Counted from the stretch's first letter, positions 36,100-46,761 are shown. The stretch: 64,000 nt of DNA from Comamonas sp. KCTC 72670 (GCA_014656495.1 BNCN01000003.1:682001-746000); one strand, 5' to 3'. Numbers and translations are program-made. Notes: a model not told the origin generated them from the letters alone.

Positions 36100-37707
36100 A
36101 TGGCCCGTATCCTTGGCCTGGACCTCGGCAGTCACGCCGTGAAGGGCGTGGTGCTGGAGGCGAAGACGAAGACGCACACCACCCACGGGTTCGCCGAGGT
36201 CCGGCGCGCCCAGGAGGGCGAGCGCGCCGACACGCTGCGAAGCGCGGTGCAGGAGCTGCTCGGCCAGCTGCCGCAGGGCGCCGTGGACCAGATTGTCGTG
36301 GCCCTCCCCGGCCCCGCCCTCACCACGCACTCGCTGAGCCTGCCGTTCTCCGACGCCAAGCGCATCGAGGCGACGCTGCCCTTCGAGATTGGCAGCCAGC
36401 TCCCCTTCGACATCTCCGACGTCGCCTACGACTACCAGGTGGTGGGCCAGAAGGACCTGGAGGGCAGCAAGGAGAAGGCCGGCGAGCTGCTGGTGGGCGT
36501 GGTCCGCAAGGAGGAGCTGGCGGAGCTGCTCGCGCTGCTCGCCGAGCTCAAGGTGGACCCGCGCATCGTCACGCACCCGGGCGTGGCCTACCAGAACCTG
36601 TTCCAGCAGCAGCCGGGCCTCTTCCAGGGGCAGGGCGAGGGCGGCGCGGTGGCGGTGGTGGACATCGGCCACGAGCGCACCACCGTGGCCGTGGGCACGC
36701 CGGGCACGGGCATCCAGTTCGCGCGCACCTTTTCCGGCGGCGGCCGGGACTTGAGCAAGGCGCTGGCCGCGGAGTTCCAGACGTCGCTGGCGGAGGCGCA
36801 CCACTGGAAGGAGCAGCACGGCGCGGTGGCCAGCGCGGCGCAGGGCCCGGACGCGGAGCGCGCGGCGTCCGCCTTCGTGCGCGGCCTGCAGCCGATGCTG
36901 CGCGAGCTGCGCCCGTCCCTCAAGGCGTTCACCGCCCGCACGCGCCAGCAGGTGGGCGCGGTGGTGCTGTGCGGCGGCACGGCGAAGCTGCCGGGCATCG
37001 CCGAGCAGCTCTCCAAGGACTTGAACCTGCCGGTGCGCGTGCTGGCCCTGCCGGCGGACGCGTCACCGAGCGTGCCCGCGGCGGAGCAGCCCGTGGCGGC
37101 GCAGGCCTACGCGCTCGCCCTGCGCGGCAACGCCACGGGCGCGCGCGCCCCGCGCTTCAACTACCGCCGCGGCGAGTTCGGCTTCAAGGGCGAGCTCGAC
37201 TACATGAAGGACAAGCTGGGCCTGCTCGCGTCGTTCGCGGCCACGCTCATCCTGCTGCTCATCGCGTTCGGCGTGGTGCGCAACTCGGTGCTGGCGCGGC
37301 GCGAGGCGCAGGTGGACGCGGTGCTGTGCGACACCACCCAGCGCATCCTCGGCCGCTGCGAGAAGGACTACAACCGCGCGCTCAACATGCTCGCGGGCGT
37401 GGAGAGCCCGGCGGCGGCGCTGCCCAAGCTGACCGCCGTCAACCTGCTGGCGGAGGTGACGGGGCGCGTGCCCACCGAGGTGCCGGTGAAGTTCACGCGC
37501 ATCCAGATTGACTTGAGCCGCGTCATCCTCGAGGGCGAGACGGACTCTTCGAAGCAGGTCGACACGCTGTCCAACGCCATCAAGAACCACGCCTGCTTCA
37601 AGGACGTCCGGCAGGGCAAGGTGGAGAAGACGCGGGACGGCAACAAGATGTCCTTCCGCCTGGATGTGCAGGTGCAATGCCCGGGTGAGCAGGGGGGGGA
37701 GAGCTGA
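36100..37707 (+). CDS. gspL: Type II secretion platform protein GspL (PilM/actin-like)
   Basis: 535 residues. Cytoplasmic actin-like (ASKHA) domain about 1-350 with LGLDLGSHAVKGVVLE, VVDIGHERTTVAVG, RTFSGGGRDLSKALA and VVLCGGTAKLPGI. A transmembrane helix follows at about 371-393 (LLASFAATLILLLIAFGVV), then a periplasmic ferredoxin-like domain (about 400-530). The preserved phosphate loops make it more PilM-like than enterobacterial GspL, so nucleotide binding is possible. It recruits GspE to GspF/GspM. Confidence 0.9.
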   Translation: MARILGLDLGSHAVKGVVLEAKTKTHTTHGFAEVRRAQEGERADTLRSAVQELLGQLPQGAVDQIVVALPGPALTTHSLSLPFSDAKRIEATLPFEIGSQLPFDISDVAYDYQVVGQKDLEGSKEKAGELLVGVVRKEELAELLALLAELKVDPRIVTHPGVAYQNLFQQQPGLFQGQGEGGAVAVVDIGHERTTVAVGTPGTGIQFARTFSGGGRDLSKALAAEFQTSLAEAHHWKEQHGAVASAAQGPDAERAASAFVRGLQPMLRELRPSLKAFTARTRQQVGAVVLCGGTAKLPGIAEQLSKDLNLPVRVLALPADASPSVPAAEQPVAAQAYALALRGNATGARAPRFNYRRGEFGFKGELDYMKDKLGLLASFAATLILLLIAFGVVRNSVLARREAQVDAVLCDTTQRILGRCEKDYNRALNMLAGVESPAAALPKLTAVNLLAEVTGRVPTEVPVKFTRIQIDLSRVILEGETDSSKQVDTLSNAIKNHACFKDVRQGKVEKTRDGNKMSFRLDVQVQCPGEQGGES

Positions 37708-37709
37708 CC

Positions 37710-38267
37710 ATGGCCAAGCTTCAGGAAGTCTTCGCGCCCATCCAGACGTGGTTCGACCGGCTCAGCGACCGCGAGCGTCGCATGGTGTCCATCGCCGGCG
37801 CGGCGGCGCTGGTGTTCATCCTCTTCGCGGTGGTGATGACGTTCAGCAACAGCGCGTCCGGCTACCGCAAGCGCACCGAGGACAAGCTGGCCAAGCTGCA
37901 GGAAGTGAACGCGCTGGCCACCAGCTTCCGCGAGGCGCAGGCCAACCGGCAGTCGGTGGAGCAGCAGCTCACGTCCAGCAACGTGCAGCTCATCTCGTAC
38001 ATCGAGGACAAGGCCACGCTGGCCGGCCTCCAGGTGCCCAACATGACGCCCAAGGGCGAGGTGGGCCTGGGGGATGGCAAGATCGTGGAGAGCTCCGTGG
38101 AGCTGACCTTCACGGACGTGGACCTGCGCAAGCTGACGGACTTCCTCCAGACGGTGGAGAGCGGTCCGGGCGTGGTGAAGGTGAAGCTGCTGCGCATCGA
38201 GCCGAGACCCGCGACGGACACGCTGACGGCGTGGACCACGGTCGCCACCTACCGGATGAAGCCCTGA
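37710..38267 (+). CDS. gspM: Type II secretion protein GspM
   Basis: 185 residues. Cytoplasmic N-terminus with WFDRLSDRERRMVSIAG, one transmembrane helix (about 27-48, ALVFILFAVVMTFS), a short coiled coil and a periplasmic ferredoxin-like domain ending in TDFLQTVESGPGVVKVKLLRIEPR. It partners GspL. It starts 2 bp after gspL and ends 3 bp before gspN. Confidence 0.88.
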   Translation: MAKLQEVFAPIQTWFDRLSDRERRMVSIAGAAALVFILFAVVMTFSNSASGYRKRTEDKLAKLQEVNALATSFREAQANRQSVEQQLTSSNVQLISYIEDKATLAGLQVPNMTPKGEVGLGDGKIVESSVELTFTDVDLRKLTDFLQTVESGPGVVKVKLLRIEPRPATDTLTAWTTVATYRMKP

Positions 38268-38270
38268 CCC

Positions 38271-39239
38271 ATGGCCTCTGATTCCAAAGCCGCTCGCTGG
38301 AAGGTCCTCCTCGGCTACGCCGCGTTCGCGGTGGTGGCCTTCGTGCTGGGCCTGCTCATCACCTTCCCGTACGACGCGGTCCGCAAGCGGTTGGTGACCG
38401 AGGCCGCGCAGGCGGGGTACGCCGTGCGCATGGACTCGCTGCGCCCCGGCCTGGCCGGCGTCACCGCCACCAACGTGCGCGTGAGCAAGCCGCCGCAGCC
38501 GCTGAGCGCGGACGCGCTGGCCTCGCTCATCGGAGGCGGGGGCATGCTGGGCGCGGCGGAGCTGGGTGAGCCGTTCATCCTGGACAGCGTGGCCCTGCGC
38601 CCCGCCCTCTTCCCGCCGGGCGTCGCGATGCGCGCCAGCGTCATGGGCGGCACGCTGAGCGCCTCCGTGGGCCTGCTGGGCGACACGCGCGTCAAGGTGA
38701 CGGCGAGCGGGCTGCAGGCGTCGGGCGGCAACCTGTCGAAGTTCTCCGGCCTGGAGCTGGACGGCGAGCTGAACGGCGCCCTGGCGCTGACGCTGCCCAA
38801 GAGCGGCGCGCAGGCGGACCTGTCCCAGGCGGACGGCGAGCTGAAGCTGGACACCCAGGGCCTGGCCATCAAGGGCGGCACGGTGGCCATCCCCATGGGC
38901 GGCGGGACGGCGGTGCCCATGGAGCTGCCGCCCATCGACCTGGGGGCGCTCACCGGGCGCATCCAGTTCGTGAAGGGCCTGGGCACGGTGGAGTCGCTGC
39001 GCATGAAGAGCAACGAGCTGGAGGCCATGGCCACCGGCACGCTGAAGCTGGGCAAGCGGCTGGAGTACAGCGAGCCCGGCATGGACGTGAACATCAAGCT
39101 GGACCCCGAGTTCCAGAAGCGGCTCGGCATGCTGGGCGCGGGGGTCACCATCCTCCCGCCCGACAAGAAGGACCCGAGCTTCCGCGCCGCCCGGCTCGCG
39201 GGCTTCCTCAACCGGCCCACGTTCCTCCCCCGGCGCTGA
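38271..39239 (+). CDS. gspN: Type II secretion protein GspN
   Basis: 322 residues with one N-terminal membrane helix (about 12-35, GYAAFAVVAFVLGLLITF) and a long beta-rich periplasmic region rich in glycine and alternating hydrophobics, typical of GspN/AsmA-like folds (GQADL, GELKLDTQGLAIKGGTVAIP). GspN is present in only some type II systems and its role is unsettled. It is the last gene of the operon and is followed by a strong stem-loop. Confidence 0.85.
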   Translation: MASDSKAARWKVLLGYAAFAVVAFVLGLLITFPYDAVRKRLVTEAAQAGYAVRMDSLRPGLAGVTATNVRVSKPPQPLSADALASLIGGGGMLGAAELGEPFILDSVALRPALFPPGVAMRASVMGGTLSASVGLLGDTRVKVTASGLQASGGNLSKFSGLELDGELNGALALTLPKSGAQADLSQADGELKLDTQGLAIKGGTVAIPMGGGTAVPMELPPIDLGALTGRIQFVKGLGTVESLRMKSNELEAMATGTLKLGKRLEYSEPGMDVNIKLDPEFQKRLGMLGAGVTILPPDKKDPSFRAARLAGFLNRPTFLPRR

Positions 39240-39255
39240 CAGCCCGCCGGCCCTC

Positions 39256-39280
39256 CCCCGCGCCCGCTCCGGGCGCGGGG
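39256..39280 (+). terminator. Stem-loop ending the gsp operon
   Basis: CCCCGCGCCC, five-base loop GCTCC, GGGCGCGGGG: a 10-bp perfect GC stem starting 17 bp after the gspN stop, followed by TT. Confidence 0.65.
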
Positions 39281-39342
39281 TTGAAAGCTGAACACCAGGG
39301 CGTGTAAAGCGCTGACGGGTTGGACTGCGCAAGAGGGCTGGG

Positions 39343-40983
<1,641 letters not shown>

Positions 40984-40997
40984 AGGCTGCCTTCCAG

Positions 40998-41030
40998 GGA
41001 GGTGGGGGTGTCGTCCGAAAGACGCCTCCC
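40998..41030 (+). terminator. Stem-loop after the FHA activator gene
   Basis: GGGAGG (40998-41003) pairs with CCTCCC (41025-41030), with an inner GTC/GAC helix. It starts 14 bp after the stop. The structure is interrupted, so the call is tentative. Confidence 0.35.
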
Positions 41031-41146
41031 GCCCCGGAAGTGCTCGCGCGCCAAAGCTCGGCCCCGAAGGGCGATAGACCCTTCTGCCAGCTCGTTCGTT
41101 CCTTGCCCTGTACGCCCACTTCCGGCGTGTCAGGAGGGAACCCGCC

Positions 41147-41650
41147 ATGCAGGCATGCGCGCTTCCGCCACTGTCCGAGTTGTATTCCGAGCACCGTCCT
41201 CGCGCCCTGGCCATTGCCCGGCGCATCGTCGGTGACACCGCCGACGCCGAGGACGTGGTGCAGGACGTCTTCGCCCGGCTCGCCCGGCGCTCACCCGGCT
41301 ACGGTGGCCGCGCGGCCTGGAGCACCTGGCTGCACCGGGTGATGGTGAACAGCAGCATCAACTGGCTGCGCGCGCGCAAGCGCAGGGACAGGCTGAGCCA
41401 CGAGGCCCAGGAGCCGCTGTCGCCCGAGGCGCTCGCCGTGGGCGCGGAGATGGAGCGCCACTTCGGCGAGGCCCTGGAGGACATCAACGAGCAGCAGCGC
41501 CAGGTGCTCTACCTGCGCGAGGTGCGCGGCCTGAGCTACCCGGAGATCGCCCGGATGCTGCGCATCCCCGAAGGCACGGTGAAGAGCACCCTCCACCGTG
41601 CCCGGCAGCGCACGCTGACCCTCATGGAAGAGCGGGGTCAGCAGCCCTGA
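41147..41650 (+). CDS. ECF-type sigma-70 family RNA polymerase sigma factor
   Basis: 167 residues. Sigma region 2 (about 10-75) with LYSEHRPRALAIARRIVGDTADAEDVVQDVFARL, and region 4 (about 110-160) with LEDINEQQRQVLYLREVRGLSYPEIARMLRIPEGTVKSTLHRARQ. No region 3 or 1.1 is present, as in ECF sigmas. AGGAGGG lies about 8 bases before the ATG. No anti-sigma factor follows (the next gene is on the other strand), so control must be at transcription or by an unlinked partner. Confidence 0.92.
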   Translation: MQACALPPLSELYSEHRPRALAIARRIVGDTADAEDVVQDVFARLARRSPGYGGRAAWSTWLHRVMVNSSINWLRARKRRDRLSHEAQEPLSPEALAVGAEMERHFGEALEDINEQQRQVLYLREVRGLSYPEIARMLRIPEGTVKSTLHRARQRTLTLMEERGQQP

Positions 41651-41662
41651 AGGGAGGCGGCC

Positions 41663-42319
41663 TCAGTCCTCGCCCTTCGAGCCGACGAACTGGTCCGCCT
41701 TCTCCTTGAAGAGGACGTTGAAGCTGGTGAGCGAGCCATAGACGCGGGTGATGTAGCTCTGCATCTCCACCTTCTCCGCGTCCGACAGCTTCGGGTGCGC
41801 GTTGAGCTTCTGCTCCAGCACCCGGAGCCTGTCGCGCACCATGACGACCTTGTGGAACAGGCTGTCGATGGGCAGGTCCTTGGGCTGGAGCTCAGTGTTG
41901 GCCGGCACCAGCCGCATCGTGCCGCCTTCCCATTTGTTGGCCAGGGGCGGCGCGTCCAGCAGGCCGGACGCCTCCCGGAAGATGTCCATCAGCTCTTCAC
42001 GCGTCATGTTCAACCCTTCCAGGTCCACCACGTCATTGGGGTCCGCGCGGCGCCGCACCACCACCGGCGCCACGCTGCGCGCCGCCCGCGTGCGCGCGGG
42101 TTCCGGCGCCAGGGGGGCCGCGCTCCCCCGGGGCGAGTACTTGTCACAGATGGGCGCGGACGGCGGGAACAGCCCGCGCCACGAGTGCAGCCGGCAAGCG
42201 CCCACCCAACCGCGGCGCTCGTCCACCGACTGCGGGCTGAACAGCTTGCAGTTGCCGCACACGCGCTCCTCCGGCTTGAAGACCGGAAAAGGAAGCGAGC
42301 CGCCCGCCGCGTCCGACAT
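41663..42319 (-). CDS. Cys4 (C-X2-C-X17-C-X15-C) protein, unknown function
   Basis: A 218-residue protein I cannot assign. Residues about 18-65 hold four cysteines spaced C-X2-C-X17-C-X15-C (CGNCKLF ... GACRLHSW ... PICDKY), a likely zinc or iron-sulfur site. After an Arg/Ala-rich linker, residues about 100-215 are helical and acidic (NMTREELMDIFREASGLL, LFHKVVMVRDRLRVLEQKLNAHPKLSDAEKVEMQ). It begins at the ATG whose first base overlaps the TGA of the S46 peptidase gene, so the two are almost certainly co-translated. Confidence 0.7.
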   Translation of the reverse strand: MSDAAGGSLPFPVFKPEERVCGNCKLFSPQSVDERRGWVGACRLHSWRGLFPPSAPICDKYSPRGSAAPLAPEPARTRAARSVAPVVVRRRADPNDVVDLEGLNMTREELMDIFREASGLLDAPPLANKWEGGTMRLVPANTELQPKDLPIDSLFHKVVMVRDRLRVLEQKLNAHPKLSDAEKVEMQSYITRVYGSLTSFNVLFKEKADQFVGSKGED

Positions 42320-44496
42320 CAGCGCGTCTCCCCCGCCACCGGCCGGCCCTTGCGCACGCCCAGCTCGCGCAGCAGCGCGTCCGCGTCCTCCACCTGGTCC
42401 AGCATCCAGAGGATGTAGCGCACGTCCACGTTGACGTTGCGCGCCACCTCCGGGTTGTAGCCGAAGTCGTTGGCCACGTTCTCCCAGACGCGGTCGAAGT
42501 TGACGCCGACGAGCTGGCCCTTGCCGTTGACGGTGGGGCTGCCGGAGTTGCCGCCGGTGGTGTCCGCGTCCGACAGGAAGTTCACCGGCACGTCCTTCAG
42601 CTTCGCGTCCTTCCACGCGCCGAAGCGCTTCGCCTCCGCGACCTTGGAGACCTTCTCCGGCACGTCGAAGGGCTCCTCGCCCGTGTTCTTGGCCAGCATG
42701 CCCGACAGCGTCGTCTGCGGCGTGTAGATGGCGCCGTCACGCGGGGCGTAGCCCTGCACCTTGGCGAAGCTGACGCGCAGCGTGCCGTTGGCGTCGGGGG
42801 CCACCGGCTTGCCCGCGTGCGCGAGCACCGCCTTGCGCCACTCCGGCCGCAGGCGCATCGAGGCGCCCTGGCGGCGGTCCTTCACTTCGTCGAGTTCGGC
42901 CTGCTCGCGGGCCAGGTCCAGGCCGAACGCGAGCAGCGGGTCCTTTCGCGCCTCGAGCTGCCCCACCGACTCGCCCGCCATCTTCATGCGCTCGTCCTGC
43001 GTGAGCAGCTTCGTGCCGGCGTACATGGCGTCGATCTTCGCCGCGACGTCCTTCTCGGAGAACGTCTTGCCGAAGTGCTTGTCCACCGCGGCGATGCGGG
43101 CGTCCGCGGGCAGGGACTGCGCGCGCCGCACGAAGGCGAGCAGCAGCTGCTTCTCGGCGGGGAGGAAGATGTTCTTCTGCTCGCGCTCCAGCCGGTCCTT
43201 GATGCGGACGTGCTCGCGCTCCATGTACTCCGGGCGGCGCTCCAGGTCCGGCTTCGCGCGCTCCTCGGCCAGCCGGGCCACCGTGGTCGCCACGGCGGGG
43301 CCCCGGGCCAGACGCGGCGCCGCGGCCAGGAGGAACTCGCGGTCGAAGGACTTGGCCGTGGCGGACTGCTCCACCAGCAGCGCCGCGCGAGCCTCCAGGG
43401 CGGGCTGCCACTTCGCGCCGCCCTTCTGTGCCCAGACGGCGACGGCGGCCTCGGCCTCCCGCTGCTTCTCCACGATGTTGCCGCGCTTCAGGCCCGCGAG
43501 CTGACCGCCCGCGTTCTTGTGGACGTTGTGCAGGCTCTTGAGCTGCGAGGCGACGGCGATCTTCCCCGCGGCGTCCTTCTCTCCGACCGCCTCCAGGATG
43601 CGGATGGCCTCGCCCAGCACGTCGCGGATGGCCGGGTAGTAGCGCGACTGGCGCTCCGCCATCTCCTCGGCCAGCAGCGCACGGAACGTCACGCCCGGGT
43701 AGCCCAGCACCATGACGAAGTCGTTGGGCTTCACGCCCTGGGTGGCCAGGGGGAAGAAGAACTCCGCCTTGTAGGGGATGTTCTTCTCGCTGTAGGGCGC
43801 GGAGGTGCCGTCCGGCGCGGTGTACGCGCGGAGGATGGCGAAGTCACCGGTGTGGCGCGGCCACATCCAGTTGTCCTCGTCGCCGCCGTACTCGCCCACG
43901 CCGCGCGGCGGCGCGTAGACGAGCCGCACGTCGGTGAGTTCCACCGCGTCCACCAGCGTGTAGTTCACGCCGCCGTCGAAGCTGACGACCTTGCAGCGGG
44001 TGGCCGGGCGCTTCTCACACTCGGCGACCAGCTCCTTCTCCTTGCGGTCGATGGCCTTGTAGCGCGCGACGTCATCCGCGCCCTGGGGGACCGCGGCGAG
44101 CACGTCCTTGGTGACGTCCGTGAAGCTGCGCGGCACCTGGACACGCGAGCCCTTGCCGGGCAGCTCGTCCTCGCGCTTGGAGGCCAGGAAGCCCTGGGTG
44201 ATGAGGTCGCGCTGCGGCGTGCTGTGCTCCTGGATGACGCCGAAGGCACAGTGGTGGTTGGTGATGACCAGGCCCGACTCGGCGATGAAGGACCCCGAGC
44301 ACCCGCCGACGTTGACGGTGCCCGCGAGAAGGCCGGTGCCCCGCTTCGGGTCCCAGAGCTTCTTGGGCGGCAGCTGGAGGCCCTGGGCGCGAAGCCACGC
44401 CGGGCTCAACTCCAAGACCTGCTGGGGGGTCCACTTGCCTTCCCCGGCCAGAGCGGGGGCAGCCACGAGCGACAGGAGGAGGAGCGTCTTCTTCAT
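42319..44496 (-). CDS. S46-family dipeptidyl-peptidase (DPP7/DPP11-like), periplasmic
   Basis: 725 residues with signal peptide KKTLLLLSLVAAPALA. The S46 chymotrypsin-like fold is clear: catalytic His in ITNHHCAFGVIQEHS (81-82), Asp218 in RHTGDFAILRAY and Ser651 in TTGGNSGSPTVNGKG, with a helical insert about 270-500. Eighteen residues after the serine, in the S1 pocket position, is Arg669 (NFDRVWEN). In Porphyromonas DPP11 the same spacing places Arg673, which selects Asp/Glu at P1; Gly there gives DPP7 specificity. I infer an acidic-residue dipeptidyl-peptidase that feeds on peptides in the periplasm. Confidence 0.92.
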   Translation of the reverse strand: MKKTLLLLSLVAAPALAGEGKWTPQQVLELSPAWLRAQGLQLPPKKLWDPKRGTGLLAGTVNVGGCSGSFIAESGLVITNHHCAFGVIQEHSTPQRDLITQGFLASKREDELPGKGSRVQVPRSFTDVTKDVLAAVPQGADDVARYKAIDRKEKELVAECEKRPATRCKVVSFDGGVNYTLVDAVELTDVRLVYAPPRGVGEYGGDEDNWMWPRHTGDFAILRAYTAPDGTSAPYSEKNIPYKAEFFFPLATQGVKPNDFVMVLGYPGVTFRALLAEEMAERQSRYYPAIRDVLGEAIRILEAVGEKDAAGKIAVASQLKSLHNVHKNAGGQLAGLKRGNIVEKQREAEAAVAVWAQKGGAKWQPALEARAALLVEQSATAKSFDREFLLAAAPRLARGPAVATTVARLAEERAKPDLERRPEYMEREHVRIKDRLEREQKNIFLPAEKQLLLAFVRRAQSLPADARIAAVDKHFGKTFSEKDVAAKIDAMYAGTKLLTQDERMKMAGESVGQLEARKDPLLAFGLDLAREQAELDEVKDRRQGASMRLRPEWRKAVLAHAGKPVAPDANGTLRVSFAKVQGYAPRDGAIYTPQTTLSGMLAKNTGEEPFDVPEKVSKVAEAKRFGAWKDAKLKDVPVNFLSDADTTGGNSGSPTVNGKGQLVGVNFDRVWENVANDFGYNPEVARNVNVDVRYILWMLDQVEDADALLRELGVRKGRPVAGETR

Positions 44497-44633
44497 GGTG
44501 TCCTCTCCCTACTCCGTCCGGCGCCCGCAAGCGAATCCCCTTTCCAGGGACGCCCCGAGGCCGGGAGGCCGTGCTTTTTCGTGGAAGACGAACCCGGATT
44601 AAGTGTTGGGGTGTCCCAGGAGGGGAGCGACCG

Positions 44634-45371
44634 ATGCGGACCGCCAGCGGTGCACAGCTTGATTTCGGCCGGTTGGCCCTGCTCGCCCTCATGTTGGGGG
44701 TGGGCTGGTATTTCTGGGATTCACCCGCCCTGTGGCCGATGAAGGTCCTGGTCGTGATGATGCACGAGAGCGGGCATGCCCTGGCGGCGCTCCTCGTGGG
44801 GGGCTCGGTGGAGCGCATCCACCTGGCGGCTGACGAGTCGGGCTCGTGCTTGTCGCGCCTGCCTCCGGGCACGCTGGGGCAGATCGCCGTGTACTCCGGG
44901 GGGTACCTGGGCAGCGCGGTGGCGGGGGCCGGGCTGCTGCTGGCCACCTTCCGCTTCCAACTGCGCCGCTGGGTGCTGGGCACTGCGAGCGTCTGGTTGA
45001 CGGTCATGGGCGTGCTGTACGCGGGGGACAGCTTCACGTTGTTCTTCTGCGTGGGGACGGCGGTGGTGCTCGGCCTGGGCGCGAAGTTCCTGCCCGACGG
45101 CGTGGTGGACGCGCTGAACCTGTTCATCGCGGCCTTCACGGCGCTGTACGCGCTGTTCGATTTGCGCTCGGACCTGTGGGACAGCACGGTGCGCGCGCGC
45201 AGTGACGCGGCGCTCCTGGCGGACCTCACCTATGTCCCCGCCGTCGTCTGGGCCGGGCTGTGGTCGCTGCTCGCCATCGGGCTGCTCGCGGTGGCGGCGT
45301 ACGTGTCGATGCATGCGAAGCCGCGTGGGATGCAGATGCCTTCCGTCACGGCGCGGACGCGGCGGGTTTAG
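44634..45371 (+). CDS. M50B-like membrane metallopeptidase
   Basis: A 245-residue polytopic protein with about six hydrophobic helices. The first transmembrane region ends in MMHESGHALAALLVG, placing HExxH at residues 44-48 as in Peptidase_M50B-like intramembrane proteins. A second metal ligand may lie in LGLGAKFLPDGVVDALN. AGGAGGGG precedes the ATG. The family may act as site-2-type proteases, but for M50B members catalysis is mostly unproven. It is divergent from the S46 peptidase. Confidence 0.8.
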   Translation: MRTASGAQLDFGRLALLALMLGVGWYFWDSPALWPMKVLVVMMHESGHALAALLVGGSVERIHLAADESGSCLSRLPPGTLGQIAVYSGGYLGSAVAGAGLLLATFRFQLRRWVLGTASVWLTVMGVLYAGDSFTLFFCVGTAVVLGLGAKFLPDGVVDALNLFIAAFTALYALFDLRSDLWDSTVRARSDAALLADLTYVPAVVWAGLWSLLAIGLLAVAAYVSMHAKPRGMQMPSVTARTRRV

Positions 45372-45568
45372 CCGTAGCGCGAGGAGGCAGGTTGGCGTCG
45401 CGCGGGCCACAGTGGGCCCTCCTGAAGTCGCACCGGCGCTGTGCGTGACTTGTCGCGCGGGCGGAGCCTCCCCATATCGGGGCTCCCGGCACGTGCTGTC
45501 TCGTCCATCTCCGAGCCCGCCGGCCACCCAGCCCGCGAGCGGCTCTGGACGCGGCACCAGGAGCGACA

Positions 45569-46504
45569 ATGAACCGTCCCAGCAAGTTCCCCACGTGGCT
45601 TCCCAGAGGACTGCTGCTGGCGGGCCTGTGCTCGGTGGGAGGCGCTGTCGCCACGGTGTCCGGCTGTGCCTCCACGCCCGAAAGCGCGGCGCAAGCCGGC
45701 ATCCCGTTGTCGCCCGTGCCGCTCTACGGGAAGTTCGTCTGGCACGACCTCGTCACCGACAACCCCGCCGCGGCCAAGCGCTTCTACAGCCAACTGTTCG
45801 GCTGGGAGTTCACGGACATCCGTGGTGGCCGCCGCCCTTACTCGCTCATCCGCTCCCAGGGCCGTTGGATTGGCGGGCTCGTCCATCCCGCGAGCGCCGC
45901 CGAGAAACGCGAAGGGGCATTGTGGCTCGGCTACGTCTCCGTGCCGGACGTCGACCGAGCTGTCACGGAGGTGAGCGCGCGCGGCGGCAAGACGCTCGAC
46001 GGCCCCGTGGATGTCCGCAGCATCGGCCGAGCCGCCGTCGTCGCGGACCCGCAGGGCGCGGCGGTCGGCTTCGTCCGCTCACAACCCGGTGACCCGGCCG
46101 ACAATGGCGTCCCCGGGGAGAACGACTTCCTGTGGATGGAGTACCTGGCGCAGGACCCTGTCGCCGCCGCGGACTTCTACAAGGAGTTGCTGGGCTATGC
46201 GGTCCGCGAGCGCCCCTTGGGCGGCGGGCCGCACTACGTGCTCGCCCAGGGCAACCACCCCCGAGGCGGCGTGCTGGCCAATCCCGTGAAGGGCGCCAGG
46301 CCCAACTGGCTCACGTACATCCGCGTGAAGGATCCGGCGGCGCTCGCCTCGCGGGTCCAGGCGCTCGGGGGCCGGGTGTTGATGGCCCCCCGTCCGGACG
46401 CGCGCGGCGGCTCGCTCGCGCTCATCGCCGACCCGAGCGGCGCCGTGCTCGCGCTCCAGCGCTACCCGTTCCAGTCGTCCAGTTCCGCCGAGGCGCCCCA
46501 ATGA
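45569..46504 (+). CDS. Lipoprotein with two VOC (glyoxalase-like) domains
   Basis: 311 residues. A signal with lipobox (VATVSGC) is followed by two VOC units at about 50-175 (GKFVWHDLVTDNPAAAKRFYSQLFGWEF) and about 180-300 (NDFLWMEYLAQDPVAAADFYKELLGYAV). Each has the paired beta-alpha-beta-beta-beta layout and ends in an ADP(S/Q)GA motif (VVADPQGAAVGF and LIADPSGAVLAL). VOC proteins bind metals and small ligands; an acylated, envelope-located version is less common. CAGGAG precedes the ATG. It overlaps the next frame at ATGA. Confidence 0.85.
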   Translation: MNRPSKFPTWLPRGLLLAGLCSVGGAVATVSGCASTPESAAQAGIPLSPVPLYGKFVWHDLVTDNPAAAKRFYSQLFGWEFTDIRGGRRPYSLIRSQGRWIGGLVHPASAAEKREGALWLGYVSVPDVDRAVTEVSARGGKTLDGPVDVRSIGRAAVVADPQGAAVGFVRSQPGDPADNGVPGENDFLWMEYLAQDPVAAADFYKELLGYAVRERPLGGGPHYVLAQGNHPRGGVLANPVKGARPNWLTYIRVKDPAALASRVQALGGRVLMAPRPDARGGSLALIADPSGAVLALQRYPFQSSSSAEAPQ

Positions 46505-46530
46505 CGCGCTCGCGAGGAGGAGGAGTCCCC

Positions 46531-46722
46531 ATGCGTTCGTTCCATGCCGTCCGCTCGCTCGCGTTGGCCGTGCTGCTGGCCGGTGCGTTGCTGACGTCCA
46601 GTTGCACCCAGCAGCCCGCGGGCGTGGGCCTCGGCTTCACCACGCCCTCCCCCTGGAATGCCACGCCGCAGATGGAGATCACCACCACATGGGACGGTGG
46701 CCCCATGTATTGGTCCCCGTGA
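46531..46722 (+). CDS. Small lipoprotein (63 aa)
   Basis: A 63-residue predicted lipoprotein: signal MRSFHAVRSLALAVLLAGALLTSSC with lipobox LTSSC and a 38-residue mature part rich in Pro, Thr and Trp (TPSPWNATPQMEITTTWDGG). AGGAGGAGGAG ends six bases before the ATG at 46531; an upstream in-frame ATG at 46501 overlaps the VOC stop. The function is unknown. It is probably co-transcribed with the VOC lipoprotein. Confidence 0.65.
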   Translation: MRSFHAVRSLALAVLLAGALLTSSCTQQPAGVGLGFTTPSPWNATPQMEITTTWDGGPMYWSP

Positions 46723-46761
46723 CGGTTCCGGCGCGAGCCAACACGCGTGTAGCCTGCGCGC

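Noticed and set aside
45372-45568. GGGCC...GGCCC short hairpin after the M50B gene
   Set aside because: A five-pair stem is too weak to call a terminator in DNA of this GC content.
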